Assembly: GCA_031761405.1 (NCBI GenBank)
Contig: JASEVX010000017.1
Coordinates: forward strand, 6,807,668 to 6,871,667
Direction of reading: 5' to 3'
Origin: Serripes groenlandicus
Lineage: Eukaryota > Mollusca > Bivalvia > Cardiida > Cardiidae
Length of the DNA stretch: 64,000 nt
Made by a program: the position numbers and the translations under genes. Positions 53,197-63,839 of the stretch are shown here, in pieces; position 1 is the first letter of the stretch; every line of letters begins with the position of its first letter. Under the pieces are notes generated by a model that was given only the letters and a program-made list of their open reading frames with translations, did not search any database and was not told the origin of the DNA.

Positions 53197-53415
53197 TTAT
53201 GAAACATTGTGGGCCCAAAAGAGAATCACTTCAAAAATGAGCAACTGTGGCCTAAAATAGAATTGACTTAAAATGAGTGTGGACTAGAAAGAGAATCGGC
53301 TCAAAATGACCAATTGTGACAAAAAATAGAAAACGCTCAAAAATGACCAATTCTGGCCAAAAGAGAAACTGTTCGAAACAGCACTTGTTACAAACATAGA
53401 ATTTGTTCAAAACAT
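53197..53415. repeat. ~36-bp tandem repeat derived from the MITE hairpin core
   Basis: About six diverged units of (A)TTGTGGC..AAAAGAGAAT..CTCAAAATGA, resembling the MITE core with its hairpin. Lies about 130 bp beyond the FANCA stop. Confidence 0.6.
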
Positions 53416-53527
53416 TTTCCTTTTTGTCATAGGTTATCCATTCAATTATGGAGATTTTCTATTTTTTGACAAAATACGTTCAAAGTCGTCCTGCTGCAGA
53501 ATTTGTCGTATGAGGGAAAAGGGTTTA
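53412..53527 (+). repeat. TTAA MITE, type A, right half
   Basis: TTTTGTCATAGGTTATCC ... GTATGAGGGAAAAGGG with extra single bases compared with other copies. Confidence 0.7.
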
Positions 53528-54206
53528 AGAAGATTCTGACAATTATCTTTTCATAATGTCTTTTAATGTATAACATTATCATTAGTTGAGTCCAATTAGT
53601 GAAAGTGTATGATATGCAGAAATTTAATGCTTTCCCATTTGCAGGATGTGATTTGAAACAGTCTACATTCAATATTTATACTTTCAATTATATAGATTTT
53701 CCATATTATTGCCTTGATATTTTCAAAGTTATCTGCTGCTGATTTATTTTTATGTGGGGAAATATAATTGTGATAGGATCATGATTTATTACAACCAGCT
53801 GCTTCCGACATGTCGGAAATTTCATGTGATGTGGCTGAAACATATTTGAACTAAAAAATGCCCCTTATATGCCTGTTTGAAACAGTAGAAAATGATACAA
53901 ATATAACAAAACTAGCCTTCACATTTCTTTAAATATATTTTATAAATAAAGGCTCTTATGAGTATATAACACAATTCAATATATATAATTTTTCAAAATT
54001 CATATTAATACAGCCAAGTTTAAAATGATACTCATTTCAAACAATTATTATTATAAAACAACATTAATAACTTGTTCATAACTTTCATGAAATACAATGT
54101 TTGATTGAATATAATTGAGTTATATCTTGTTATTGAGTAAGGCCTTCAAGTTTTCAATTATATAATAGAATGACAACAGGAATTGTAGATTTTGAAGGAC
54201 ATGACA

Positions 54207-54421
54207 TTAACCCTTTTCCTCATAGCAGACGCTTTCTGACGCCTCTGCAGCAGATGGCTTTTTGAAAAACGTGACAAAAGAAGAAATGGCTCAAAACGAG
54301 CAATTTTCTACTTTTGCCACAATGTTTTCCCACTTTTAGTCATAGGTTATCCATACAATTATAGATTTTCCATTTTTTTGACAAAATATGTTTGAATTCG
54401 TCGTATGAGGGAAAGGGTTAA
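54207..54421 (+). repeat. TTAA MITE, type A
   Basis: Both TTAA ends; several small indels relative to the other copies. Confidence 0.8.
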
Positions 54422-55320
54422 ACTTGAGACAATAAAAATGTAATGCTCTACAACAGAACATAACAAGAGCATACAATGTGGAAAAGGGGGTATTATATGA
54501 AAGCTCTAACACAAGTAATTATTGAGAAAAAGTAAAAAAATAAATGAAAATGCCAACTTGCCCTAAAACATGTCCTTTTAACCCACCAAAAAGGTCACAC
54601 TCAGCATCTTCAGCATACAATATGAAGAAAGGTATTAGATGTAATTATATTCCAAATATGAAAGCCCTAGCACAAGGACTTATTGAAACAAATTTTTAAA
54701 AAAAATCCAACTTGCCCTAAAACTTTAACCACCGAAAACCATGTTTTTTACCCCAAAAAGGAGGTCACACACTCGGCATCTTCAGAAAAATAAATGTAAA
54801 AAAACGAATAAGATGTAAACTATATTCCAAATATGGAAAGCCCTAGCACTAATACTTATGAATGAAAATGCCAACTTGCCCCTAAAACTTTAACAGGACG
54901 CCGAAGCCGGTGCGAGTAGTAAAACTCATTATTCTTCAAATAGTCAAGCTAAAAATGACTTTTTACATGGTGACTTGAACACACAAAGCAGTCAAATTAC
55001 ATGCACTTTTGCTATATCATTAACCTTTCTCCTACATGCAACACACATACAGCAGATGAGTGTAAAAATATTCACTCAAACTCCATTCAAAGTATCCGCC
55101 CAAATTTGGTGTGTCACTTACAGTGAGGTTTATCAATCCAGGAATTGTAAGTGGTAGAGGTGTTGGAACGGAGCGTAAAACACCAAACAATCAATTATCA
55201 ATCCAGGGATCAAGAGGTTGAACACTGACCAATGATTCTTTCTAATGATTGACAAAAAGAAATGGTGACTTGCATCATTTGTATCCAACCCAATGGCCCA
55301 AAAATAGTGTATGTGGGAAG
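54422..55320. other. Downstream of FANCA: ~130-bp degenerate repeats, low sequence quality suspected
   Basis: AACTTGCCCTAAAAC, AATATGAAAGCCCTAGCAC and GGTCACAC...TCTTCAG recur three times (about 54545-54900), then SINE family-1 tail sequence to 55320. No gene seen. Homopolymer excess suggests unpolished sequence. Confidence 0.45.
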
Positions 55321-56308
55321 GTGACTAGTTGCCTGGGGAAGAATGTTGTGTGGAAGTAACTGGTGGGGGACAGAGACAGGAAATACTTGGTAAGGGTGAA
55401 TTGGCTGGCTGTTATATGACTAAATACCCCAATCCTTCAAAAGCAAAACATGTACCTCCGCGCAATCCTTGAACACAATATGAAATCAAACAAAACTGAA
55501 CATTTTTTAAAAATATGACGATTTAAAGGCACATGGTTTCCATGACATATATGCATTTATATAAATAGTAATAACATGTGTAGGGGAAATTAAATTGTTT
55601 TTGAGGATAATTAACCTTCCAGGTGGCTTAGGCAATACTTCATTTTAACATAATACCTTAGTAAAAAAAAGAACTATACATTGTACACATAATTATTGGT
55701 TATAAAAATAATTATGGTTAGCATAAGAAGTTTTAACGGCAATTACTCCTTTCTCCATAGTCTTTGTGTCGATTAGGATCTTTTTCCAATATAAATGTAC
55801 ATAATATCTTGAATCCTTATGCTGCTCTATACCGAGACCATCGTCCCTTGATAGTGAACAGGGTTTCTTGCATAACGATGGCAAACGATCCCTGTTTTAA
55901 ATGTTGTAAATGGCTAACCCTTTCCCATATACATACAAATCTAAAGCCGAAATCTTTGAAAAACATTTAGGCACATGAATTTGGTAAATCTCTACAACTG
56001 AAGTATTGTTATAATAAAGGAACGTCGGTGTAACAGTGTGATGAAACGGAGAAATATGAGCAATTTCTCGCTTTTGCCACAGTGCTTTCAACAGTTGTTT
56101 GCTGCAGATTGCGTCTGCATGTGGGGAAAAGGGTTAATACAGAGGTCATCAACACATCACAAGATACAAAAGTGAGTTTTATAACGAAACGACCCCAACA
56201 GAAAAAAAAACACGTTTTAAACCTAATTTCCCATTTACAGCAGACAACTTATGAAAACATTGATGGAGAAACAGAATTGGAAAGTTGCTCATAATGACAC
56301 ATTTTTTC

Positions 56309-56527
56309 AACGCTTTCTGACGCCTTCTGCAGTAGATCGGCTTTATTGAAAACATAGTGACAAAAGAAGAAATTGCACAAAACGTGCAATTTCTCCTTTT
56401 GCCACAATGTTTTCCACTTTTTGTCATAGGTTATCCATTCAATTATAGAGATTTTTCTATTTTTTTGACAAAATAATGTTCAAAGTCGTCTGTGCTGCTA
56501 GAAATTGTCGTATGAGGGAAAGGGTTA
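56309..56527 (+). repeat. TTAA MITE, type A (left assembly copy)
   Basis: Same MITE as 58619-58830, with inserted bases (for example GTCTGTGCTGCTAG for GTCTGCTGCAG). Confidence 0.75.
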
Positions 56528-56940
56528 AGTTGTCTGCTGCAGAATTGTTTCATGTGGGGAAAAGTTTATGGACAAATTGAGCATTTTATATGAATACAGG
56601 CTCCTGCAACCAAATAATCTTATGAAAAAAGCTAACATTGAATATGCATAATTCATTTAAGCCGTTAGAATCATCCCCAAATAATATCAAAAACATGGAG
56701 GGGAAGGCCCTCTACAGGACAATGGCATTTTAATCCTTTTCCGGGCATACAACAAATCTGCAGCAGAAGGACTAAATATGGTAAATCTCTCTTAAGTGAA
56801 GAGTGTACTACATATAATATACAAGTAATTATTATACTGTTGAAAAAAAGGATGTGGGAAAAATGAGAAATTGTAATTTTTTCTTTTGCCACAATGTTAT
56901 CAAGTAGTTTTCTTGATGCAGACAGAGTCACAATTAATGA

Positions 56941-57190
56941 TTAACGCCTTTCCCCAATACGACAATTCTGCAGCAAACGACCTTCGGAACATATTTTGTC
57001 AAAAAATAGAAAATCTCTAATAATTGCATGGATAACCTCGTGACCTAAAAGTGAAAAAAGCATTGTGCCAAAAGGAGAAATTGCCTCATTTTTGAGCAAT
57101 TTTCTTCTTTTTGTCACTATGTATTTCAAAATGTGCAGTCTGCTGCATGAGGGCCGTCAGAAAGTGTCTATATGAGGGGCAAGGGGTTAA
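56941..57190 (-). repeat. TTAA MITE, type A (left assembly copy)
   Basis: Same MITE as 59216-59446, about 20 bases longer through scattered insertions. Confidence 0.75.
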
Positions 57191-57471
57191 GGAATAAGGC
57201 ACTATCACTAGATTGTTTGGTGTTTTATGCCCGTTTTCTAACTAATTGTTCAGCCATTTTTCTGGGTATTCGCTAACAGTATTCCTGGTCCAATTTATCC
57301 TTGACACCAGGCCAGTATAGTCATTATGCTAAACCCCATCAACCCTGAGGACGCCAAGACGGGCAGCCATTAATACCATTTTTAAAAGTATCCTGGTATG
57401 TCCTGGCCTGGGGATCAAAACCAACGACCTCCACCGCACCAAAGGCAGACGCCTATCTACTACCTTCACCA

Positions 57472-57671
57472 NNNNNNNNNNNNNNNNNNNNNNNNNNNNN
57501 NNNNNNNNNNNNNNNNNNNNNNNNNNNNNNNNNNNNNNNNNNNNNNNNNNNNNNNNNNNNNNNNNNNNNNNNNNNNNNNNNNNNNNNNNNNNNNNNNNNN
57601 NNNNNNNNNNNNNNNNNNNNNNNNNNNNNNNNNNNNNNNNNNNNNNNNNNNNNNNNNNNNNNNNNNNNNNN
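57472..57671. other. Assembly gap of 200 N
   Basis: A round-number run of N, so an arbitrary-length scaffold gap. Confidence 0.99.
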
Positions 57672-58618
57672 GGTGGACTAGTTGCCTGGAAGATGTTGTG
57701 TGGAGTACTGGTGGGACAGAGACAGGAAATACTTGGTAAGGTGAATTGGCTGCTGTTATATGACTAATACCCCAATCCTTCAAAAGCAAATCATGTACCG
57801 CGCAATCCTTGAACACAATATGAAATCAAACAAAATGAACATTTTAAAGAATATGACGATTTAAAGGCACATGGTTTCCATGACATATAATGCATTTATA
57901 TAAATAGTATAACATGTGTAGGGAAATTAAATTGTTTTCGAGGATCAATTAACCTTCCAGGTGGCTTAGGCAATACTTCATTTTAACATAATACCTTAGT
58001 AAAAAAAAGAACATACATGTACAACATAATTATTGTTATAAAAATAATTATGGTTACATAAGAAGTTTTAAGGCAATTACTCCTTTCTCCATAGTCTTTG
58101 TGTCGATTAGGATCTTTTTCCAATATAAATGTACATAATATCTTGAATCCTTATGCTGCTCTAACCGAGACCATCGTCCTTGATTGTGAACAGGTTCTTG
58201 CATAACGATGGCAAACGATCCTGTTTTAAATGTGTAAATGGCTAACCCTTTCCCATATACAACAAATCTAAAGCCGAAATCTTTGAAAAACATTTAGGCA
58301 CATGATTTGGTAAATCTCTACAACTGAAGTATTGTTATATAAAGGAGTCGGTAACAGTGTGATGAAACGAGAAATATGAGCAATTTCTCGCTTTTGCCAC
58401 AGTGCTTTCAACAGTTGTTTGCTGCAGATGCGTCTGCATGTGGGAAAGGGTTAATACAGAGTCATCAACACATCACAAGATACAAAAGTGAGTTTTATAA
58501 CGAAACGACCCCAACAGAAAAAAAACACGTTTTTAACCTATTTCCATTTACAGCAGACAACTTATGAAAACATTGATGGAGAAACAGAATTGGAAATTGC
58601 TCATAATGACACATTTTT

Positions 58619-58830
58619 TCAACGCTTTCTGACGCCTCTGCAGTAGACGGCTTTTTGAAAACATAGTGACAAAAGAAGAAATTGCACAAAACGTGCAATT
58701 TCTCCTTTTGCCACAATGTTTTCCACTTTTTGTCATAGGTTATCCATTCAATTATAGAGATTTTCTATTTTTTGACAAAATATGTTCAAAGTCGTCTGCT
58801 GCAGAAATGTCGTATGAGGGAAAGGGTTAA
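58619..58830 (+). repeat. TTAA MITE, type A
   Basis: Left TIR replaced (starts at ACGCTTTCTGACGCC); right GAGGGAAAGGGTTAA intact. Confidence 0.8.
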
Positions 58831-59215
58831 GTTGTCTGCTGCAGAATTGTTACATGTGGGGAAAAGTTTATGGCAAATTGAGCATTTATATGAATACAGG
58901 CTGCAACAAATAATCTTATGAAATAAGCTAACATTGAATATGCATAATCATTTAAGCCGTAGAATCATCCCAAATAATATCAAAAACATGGAGGGAAGGC
59001 CCTCTACAACAATGGCATTTCATCCTTTTCCGGGCATACAACAAATCTGCAGCAGAAGACTAAATATGGTAAATCTCTCTTAATGAAAGTGTAATACATA
59101 TATATACAGTAATTATATACTGTTGAAAAAAGATGTGGAAAAATGAGAAATTGTAATTTTTTCTTTTGCCACAATGTTATCAGTAGTTTTCTGATGCAGA
59201 CGAGTCAAATTATGA

Positions 59216-59446
59216 TTAACCCTTTCCCCCATACGACAATTCTGCAGCAAACGACTTCGAACATATTTTGTCAAAAATAGAAAATCTCTATAATTGCATG
59301 GATAACCTGTGACTAAAAGTGAAAAAAGCATTGTGCCAAAAGGAGAAATTGCTCATTTTGAGCAATTTCTTCTTTTGTCACTATGTTTTCAAAAAGCAGT
59401 CTGCTGCAGAGGCGTCAGAAAGTGTCTATATGAGGGGAAGGGTTAA
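59216..59446 (-). repeat. TTAA MITE, type A, full length
   Basis: TTAACCCTTTCCCCCATACG ... GAGGGGAAGGGTTAA; hairpin GAAATTGCTC ATTTT GAGCAATTTC. Confidence 0.85.
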
Positions 59447-59509
59447 GGAATAAGGCACTATCACTAGATTGTTTTGTGTTTATGCCGTTTTCAACAATTG
59501 TTCAGCCAT

Positions 59510-59706
59510 TTTCTGGGTAAGCTAACAGTATTCCTGGTCAATTTATCCTGACACCAGCCAGTTAGTCATTATGCTAACCCCACAACCCTGAGCGCCAAGA
59601 AGGGCAGCCATTAATACCATTTTAAAAGTATCTGGTATGTCCTGGCTGGGGATCAAAACCAACGACCTCCCGCACCAAAGGCAGACGCTCTACTACTACA
59701 TCACAG
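59510..59706 (-). repeat. SINE family 2 copy at the SCARB2 3' UTR
   Basis: Complement has a tRNA-like head (GTAGTAGAGCGTCTGCC) and a box B variant. It starts 6 bp after the SCARB2 stop, so it would form part of the 3' UTR. The same SINE appears before the gap at 57200-57471. Confidence 0.65.
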
Positions 59707-59711
59707 AGGCA

Positions 59712-59831
59712 CTAAGAATTGTCAGGATTTTCGGGTGGTCCTGGTTGAACGTTGTTATCATCATATGGAAGTATCGGTGCCCTGTCATCATTTACTACAG
59801 CATCTTCATTGACCTGATCATACTCGCGTAA
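59712..59831 (-). CDS. SCARB2: SCARB2-like terminal exon (cytoplasmic tail)
   Basis: 39 residues from LREYDQV to PENPDNS then TAG (complement of 59712-59714). Contains D-R-A-P-I-L, an acidic dileucine-like [DE]xxx[LI][LI] sorting motif, and YDQV, a possible Yxx-phi signal. Longer and more acidic/proline-rich at its end than the human tail. The acceptor TTTTCCAG is only 21 nt from a MITE edge. Confidence 0.84.
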   Translation of the reverse strand, partial: LREYDQVNEDAVVNDDRAPILPYDDNNVQPGPPENPDNS

Positions 59832-62800
59832 CTGGAAAATAAAGATAACAATTAACCCTTTCCCACATATAGACACTTTCTGATGCCTCTGCAGCGGATA
59901 ACTTTTGAAAACATTGTGGCAAAGGTGAAATTGCTCAAAATGAGCAATTTCACCATTTGCCACAATGTTTTTAACTATTAAACTCGTTAATGGAGATTTT
60001 TCAAATTTTTGATAAGATATTTTCGAAGTCGTCTGCTTTGTTGTAAAGTGTTAACTGAAACAAATGACCTTTGTCACCCCTGCCTCACACAAACTTTGAA
60101 CAGGAGTATTTAAAAGAACATGCATTGCCTGTAATTCACGTTTTCCAACAATGAATTTAAAAAAAATCTACATCAGATGTGGTTTCATTTGTTTTTTAAA
60201 AGTCACTTATACCAGGAACTAATTCAACAATGAACAAACGATGAATACAAGGAATATAAATGAATGATTTTAACTCCATTCAATAATATGAGAATTCCCA
60301 TATTTTTGCTAAGATTTCCTCAAATTCATCTGCTGCAGATTTGTCAGATGTGGGAGACAGTTAAATTGATTGGTTGGAGTTAACCCTCTCCCACATACAG
60401 ACACTTTTTGACACCTCTGCAGCAGACGACTTTCGAAAACATTGTGACAAATTGAGAAATTGCTCATGATGAGCAATTTCCCCTTTTTTCACCATGTTTT
60501 CAACTCTATTCAATAATTTTACTTTTATTTACAGAGATATGCCCTATTTCTGCCTCAATATTTTTAAAGTCGTCTGCTGCAGATTTATTGTATGTGGGAA
60601 AGGGTTAAGCAATTTTTAAAAGTGTCTCGGTTATATCAATGTGGTCACTTCACCTAAAGTGTTTTTTTCTGGCTCTTGCACCAGTACTCCCCACAACATT
60701 CTACCAAGAAACTGGCTACCTTCTCACATAGACTGTTGAGCTTATTGGTGGAAGACGAATGGCGCTCGTCACATTGACTGTTATCAATCATCGGGAAAGA
60801 ATGATTGTCCTAGCCGGGATTCAAACCCACTACCATGTATGGATAGCCCTCGTTGATACTGACTGAGTTATCACTTCTTGATTAAGCTGAACTTAACCCT
60901 TTCCCTCATATAGACGCTTTCTGACGCTCCTGCAGCAGACAACTTTTTGAAAACATAGCGACAAAAGAAGAAATTGCTCAAAACGAGCAATTTCTCCTTT
61001 TGCCACAATGTTTTCCACTTTTAGTCATAGGTTATCCATTCAATTATAGAGATTTTATATTTTTTGACAAAATATATTCAAAGTCGTCTGCTGCAGAATT
61101 TGTTGCATGAGGGGGTTAACTAACCTGTTGCACCATTTTACGGCGGACTATCACTCCATATATAATGGTGGCCACCAAACAAAGAGCACCCAGACCAATA
61201 ATGATCCCCTCTATGATGTGTACAGCAAGTAGAGGTGTAAACAGAAGGCTCTTTAACTTCTCTGCATTTTTATCGTCTATGCTAACACTCTGTAAGTAAT
61301 AATGGAATACAACAATTTAATTCTATGCATGTACAAGAAACAACCTTTCAGTTATAAAACAAGAGGACATTGAAGGCCCTGTTTGGGTTAATATTTTTAC
61401 CAAATGTGAGATGCAAAGCAATTTATTTGTTTAGAAATTAATATTTTGTTCTTTTCTTTTTCCTTTTTCCAGTCTATACATAATTTAAATCTGGTAACAG
61501 GATAGGTATATGCTATAAAATGTAGGTGATACGAAACAAAAATAAAATTATCTTTGATTCGCTTTCATTTAACCCTTTCACTGATCTAGACGACTTTTGA
61601 AACCTGTGCAGCACACAATGACTCTACAGTTGACCACTTTTTATTAATCCTTTCCAACATAGAACAAATCTGCAGCAGAGGTTTTTAAAGACATCCGATT
61701 AAAAATGTGATAAATATCTGTCAATAAAAGTTTAAACATCGTGACTTATCGAGAATATGCTCATTAACAGCAATTTCTACACTTTCAACAATGTTTCCAA
61801 AAGTCATCTGCTGCAGAGGTCAGAAAGGGTTAAAATGCTGTCATGAAGAACAAACCCTATTTACTGTTTCCAATACATTACAATATTTAACCCGTTCTCA
61901 CTTGTAGATGCCTCTACAGCAGACAATTTTTGTAAACATTGTGGCAAAGGTGAAATTGCTCATGATAAGCAATTGCACCATTTGCCACAAGTTTTTCAAC
62001 TCTATTTTAATAATTAAACTCATTTATGGAGAATTTTCACGTTTTTGTATATAGGTTTTCAAAGTCGTCTGCTTGTTGTATGTGGGAAAAGTTAAGGAGG
62101 GCTTTAATAAAAACAATCTCGTTTTTCTTCATACTATTTCAACTTGAAATGGCCTACAAATAGCCAATGAGGTATTGGGGTAAATGACTCGAATAAACCT
62201 AACCCTTTTCAACAGTGAGAACCATTTCTGCAGCAGATTTTTTCTTTTGGAAACATTTTAGCAAAAAGAGAGGTCTCTCATGATGAACAATATCTCCACT
62301 GTCCAAAAGTCTTTAACCCTTTTCCACACATACAGCAAACCTGCAGAAGACGACTTTGAAATGATCAAGTCCAAAATATAGAAATTCTCTTGAAATGATT
62401 GTATGATTGTATGATTTTTGAATAGAGTTTGAAATCATTGCTGCAAATGGAAAAATTGCTCATAATGAGCAATTTCTCCTTTTGCCACAATGATTTCAAA
62501 AGTCGTCTGCTGCAGAGGTGTCAGAAAGCCATTATATGTGGGAAAGGGTTAACATTATTTAATAACTGTACATGTACTTTCATATATAGTAATTTTCCAT
62601 TTTCTTTTCCTGGACGTTTTCAAAATCGTCTCCTACAAATATGTTCCCTCATATAAACGCTTTCCGACGCCTCTGCAGCAGATGGCTATTTGAAAACATA
62701 GTGACAAAAGAAGAAATTGCACAAAACGTGCAATTTCTCCTTTTGCCACAATGTTTTCCTCTTTTAGTCATGGGTTATCCATTCAATTATAGAGATTTTC

Positions 62801-62932
62801 TACCTTTTGGCAAAATATGTTTAAAGTCGTCTGCTGCAAAAGTGTTGTATGAGGGAAAGGGTTAATGAATGAAAACTTGCCTCATTTAACCAGAACACTG
62901 GATACTGTACAGGTGTAATGCCCTCAGTATCT
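59712..62932 (-). CDS. SCARB2: Class B scavenger receptor, LIMP-2/SCARB2-like, last 3 coding exons
   Basis: 3' end of a - strand gene converging on FANCA. The exons join in frame as ...PVFWLNE | SVSIDDKNAEKLKS...VQQ | LREYDQVNED...PDNS stop. Human SCARB2 reads PVMYLNE-SVHIDKETASRLKS followed by a membrane helix and a tail containing DERAPLI; the mollusc tail has DDRAPIL in the same place. LIMP-2 is a lysosomal membrane glycoprotein that carries beta-glucocerebrosidase to lysosomes; the dileucine-type signal directs AP-dependent sorting. The match to LIMP-2 is closer than to CD36 or SCARB1, whose tails lack this motif. The lumenal domain lies beyond the right edge. Confidence 0.85.
59852..60054. 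repeat. TTAA MITE, type B, 21 nt from the SCARB2 last acceptor
   Basis: TTAACCCTTTCCCACATATAG ... TTGTAAAGTGTTAA; long hairpin with ATTGTGGCAAAGGTGAAATT arm. Confidence 0.8.
60380..60608. repeat. TTAA MITE, type B, full length
   Basis: TTAACCCTCTCCCACATACAG ... GTATGTGGGAAAGGGTTAA; hairpin ATTGCTC ATGAT GAGCAAT. Confidence 0.82.
60660..60880 (-). repeat. SINE family 1 copy
   Basis: ACCAGTACTCCCCACAACAT, CATAGACTGTTGAG and GGGATTCAAACCCAC match the other family-1 copies in reverse. In the SCARB2 last intron. Confidence 0.65.
60893..61119 (+). repeat. TTAA MITE, type A, at a SCARB2 donor
   Basis: Both TTAA ends; hairpin GAAATTGCTC AAAAC GAGCAATTTC. Its right TTAA is bases 6-9 of the SCARB2 intron. 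Confidence 0.85.
61125..61289 (-). CDS. SCARB2: SCARB2-like penultimate exon (transmembrane helix)
   Basis: 55 codons in phase 0/0. SVSIDDKNAEKLKS is the membrane-proximal lumenal end; about 25 hydrophobic residues follow (IIEGIIIGLGALCLVATIIY), then the basic stop-transfer VRRK. The donor GTTAGTTAACCC is followed at intron base 6 by a TTAA MITE. Confidence 0.88.
61887..62095. repeat. TTAA MITE, type B
   Basis: TTAACCCGTTCTCACTTG ... GTATGTGGGAAAAGTTAA. Confidence 0.75.
62313..62552 (-). repeat. TTAA MITE, type B
   Basis: TTAACCCTTTTCCACACATAC ... TATGTGGGAAAGGGTTAA; hairpin ATTGCTC ATAAT GAGCAAT. Confidence 0.8.
62643..62865 (+). repeat. TTAA MITE, type A, 16 nt from the SCARB2 GC donor
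   Basis: Left TIR shortened to GTTCCCTCATATAAACG; right GAGGGAAAGGGTTAA intact. Confidence 0.82.
62881..62932 (-). CDS. SCARB2: SCARB2-like exon with a GC donor
   Basis: 52 nt: DTEGITPVQYPVFWLNE, equal to the human segment ending PVMYLNE. Acceptor CTTACAG. The only donor that preserves the frame into SVSIDD is GAG|GCAAGT, a GC-AG intron. A MITE edge lies 16 nt into that intron. Confidence 0.83.
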
Positions 62933-63019
62933 CTGTAAGATTCAAAATAAGAAATACAGCATGTATACTTGAGAGAATATCAGTCTCTTTGGACAGCATA
63001 GCTCACTGAAAACAAAACT

Positions 63020-63238
63020 TTACCCTTTCCCACATACAGACGCTTTCTGGTGCCTCTGTGACGATCAACTTTTAATAACACTGTGGCAAAAGAAGAAATT
63101 GCTCATCATGATGATTTTCTCCTTTAGCTACATTTTTTTTCAACTATTATTGAATAATTATAATTTTTATTTTTTATTTTCCCACAAACAATTTCAAAGT
63201 AGTCTGCATCAGATTTGTTGTATGTGGGAAAGGTTTAA
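63020..63238. repeat. TTAA MITE, type B
   Basis: TTTACCCTTTCCCACATACAG ... GTATGTGGGAAAGGTTTAA. Confidence 0.75.
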
Positions 63239-63239
63239 T

Positions 63240-63609
63240 AATATACAAAACCTGCCATCACACACAACAAGGTGTTGACATCAGTTCTAAAAATTCATTT
63301 TAAGAAAAAGAAGTTTTATCAAGAATCTTACACAAATCTTACAAAATTACCCATAATAGATATGTTAATGATTTTCTGTAAAAAGATCACATGACATATT
63401 TGAGTAGCATCTGGCAAAATGGGACCGATGAAGACTCCGGTGAGACTGATCATGTCTTGTCAGAGTCAACACTGTCCATAAATTTAAGGAGAGTCAAAGA
63501 TGCAACTTTTGACAAAAGATTTAGACTTGTAACTTCACTGCTTCCCACTGCATATGCATATTCAATGTTCAAAAATGTGAATGCAATAACATACTTTTTG
63601 TGCCAGTGC
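63240..63609. other. SCARB2 intron, no exon recognised
   Basis: Contains a + strand open frame (63391-63654) but neither strand shows class B scavenger receptor sequence or matching splice sites; the next upstream SCARB2 exon must lie beyond 64000. Confidence 0.5.
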
Positions 63610-63839
63610 TTAACCCTTTCCCTCATACAACAATTCTGCAGCAGACAACTTTGAACTTATTTTGTCAAAAAGTGGAAAATCTCTATAATTGAATGGATAA
63701 CCTATGACAAAAAGTGGAAAACATTGTGGCAAAAGGAGAAATTGCACATTTTGTGCAATTTCTTCTTTTGTCACTATGTTTTCAAAAAGCCATCTGCTGC
63801 AGAGGCATCAGAAAGCGTCTATATGAGGGAAAGGGTTAA
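63610..63839 (-). repeat. TTAA MITE, type A, full length
   Basis: Both TTAA ends; hairpin GAAATTGCAC ATTTT GTGCAATTTC. Confidence 0.85.

Larger units (their letters stand above)
55321..59706. other. False duplication flanking the gap
   Basis: 55321-57471 and 57672-59706 are the same sequence in the same order (SINE tail, MITEs, SINE family 2). The left copy is about 116 bases longer owing to scattered 1-2 base insertions, as in unpolished long reads. Confidence 0.88.

Noticed and set aside
63391..63654. + strand open frame and possible SCARB2 exon in the antisense
   Set aside because: No family motif, - strand frame interrupted, and no fitting splice sites.
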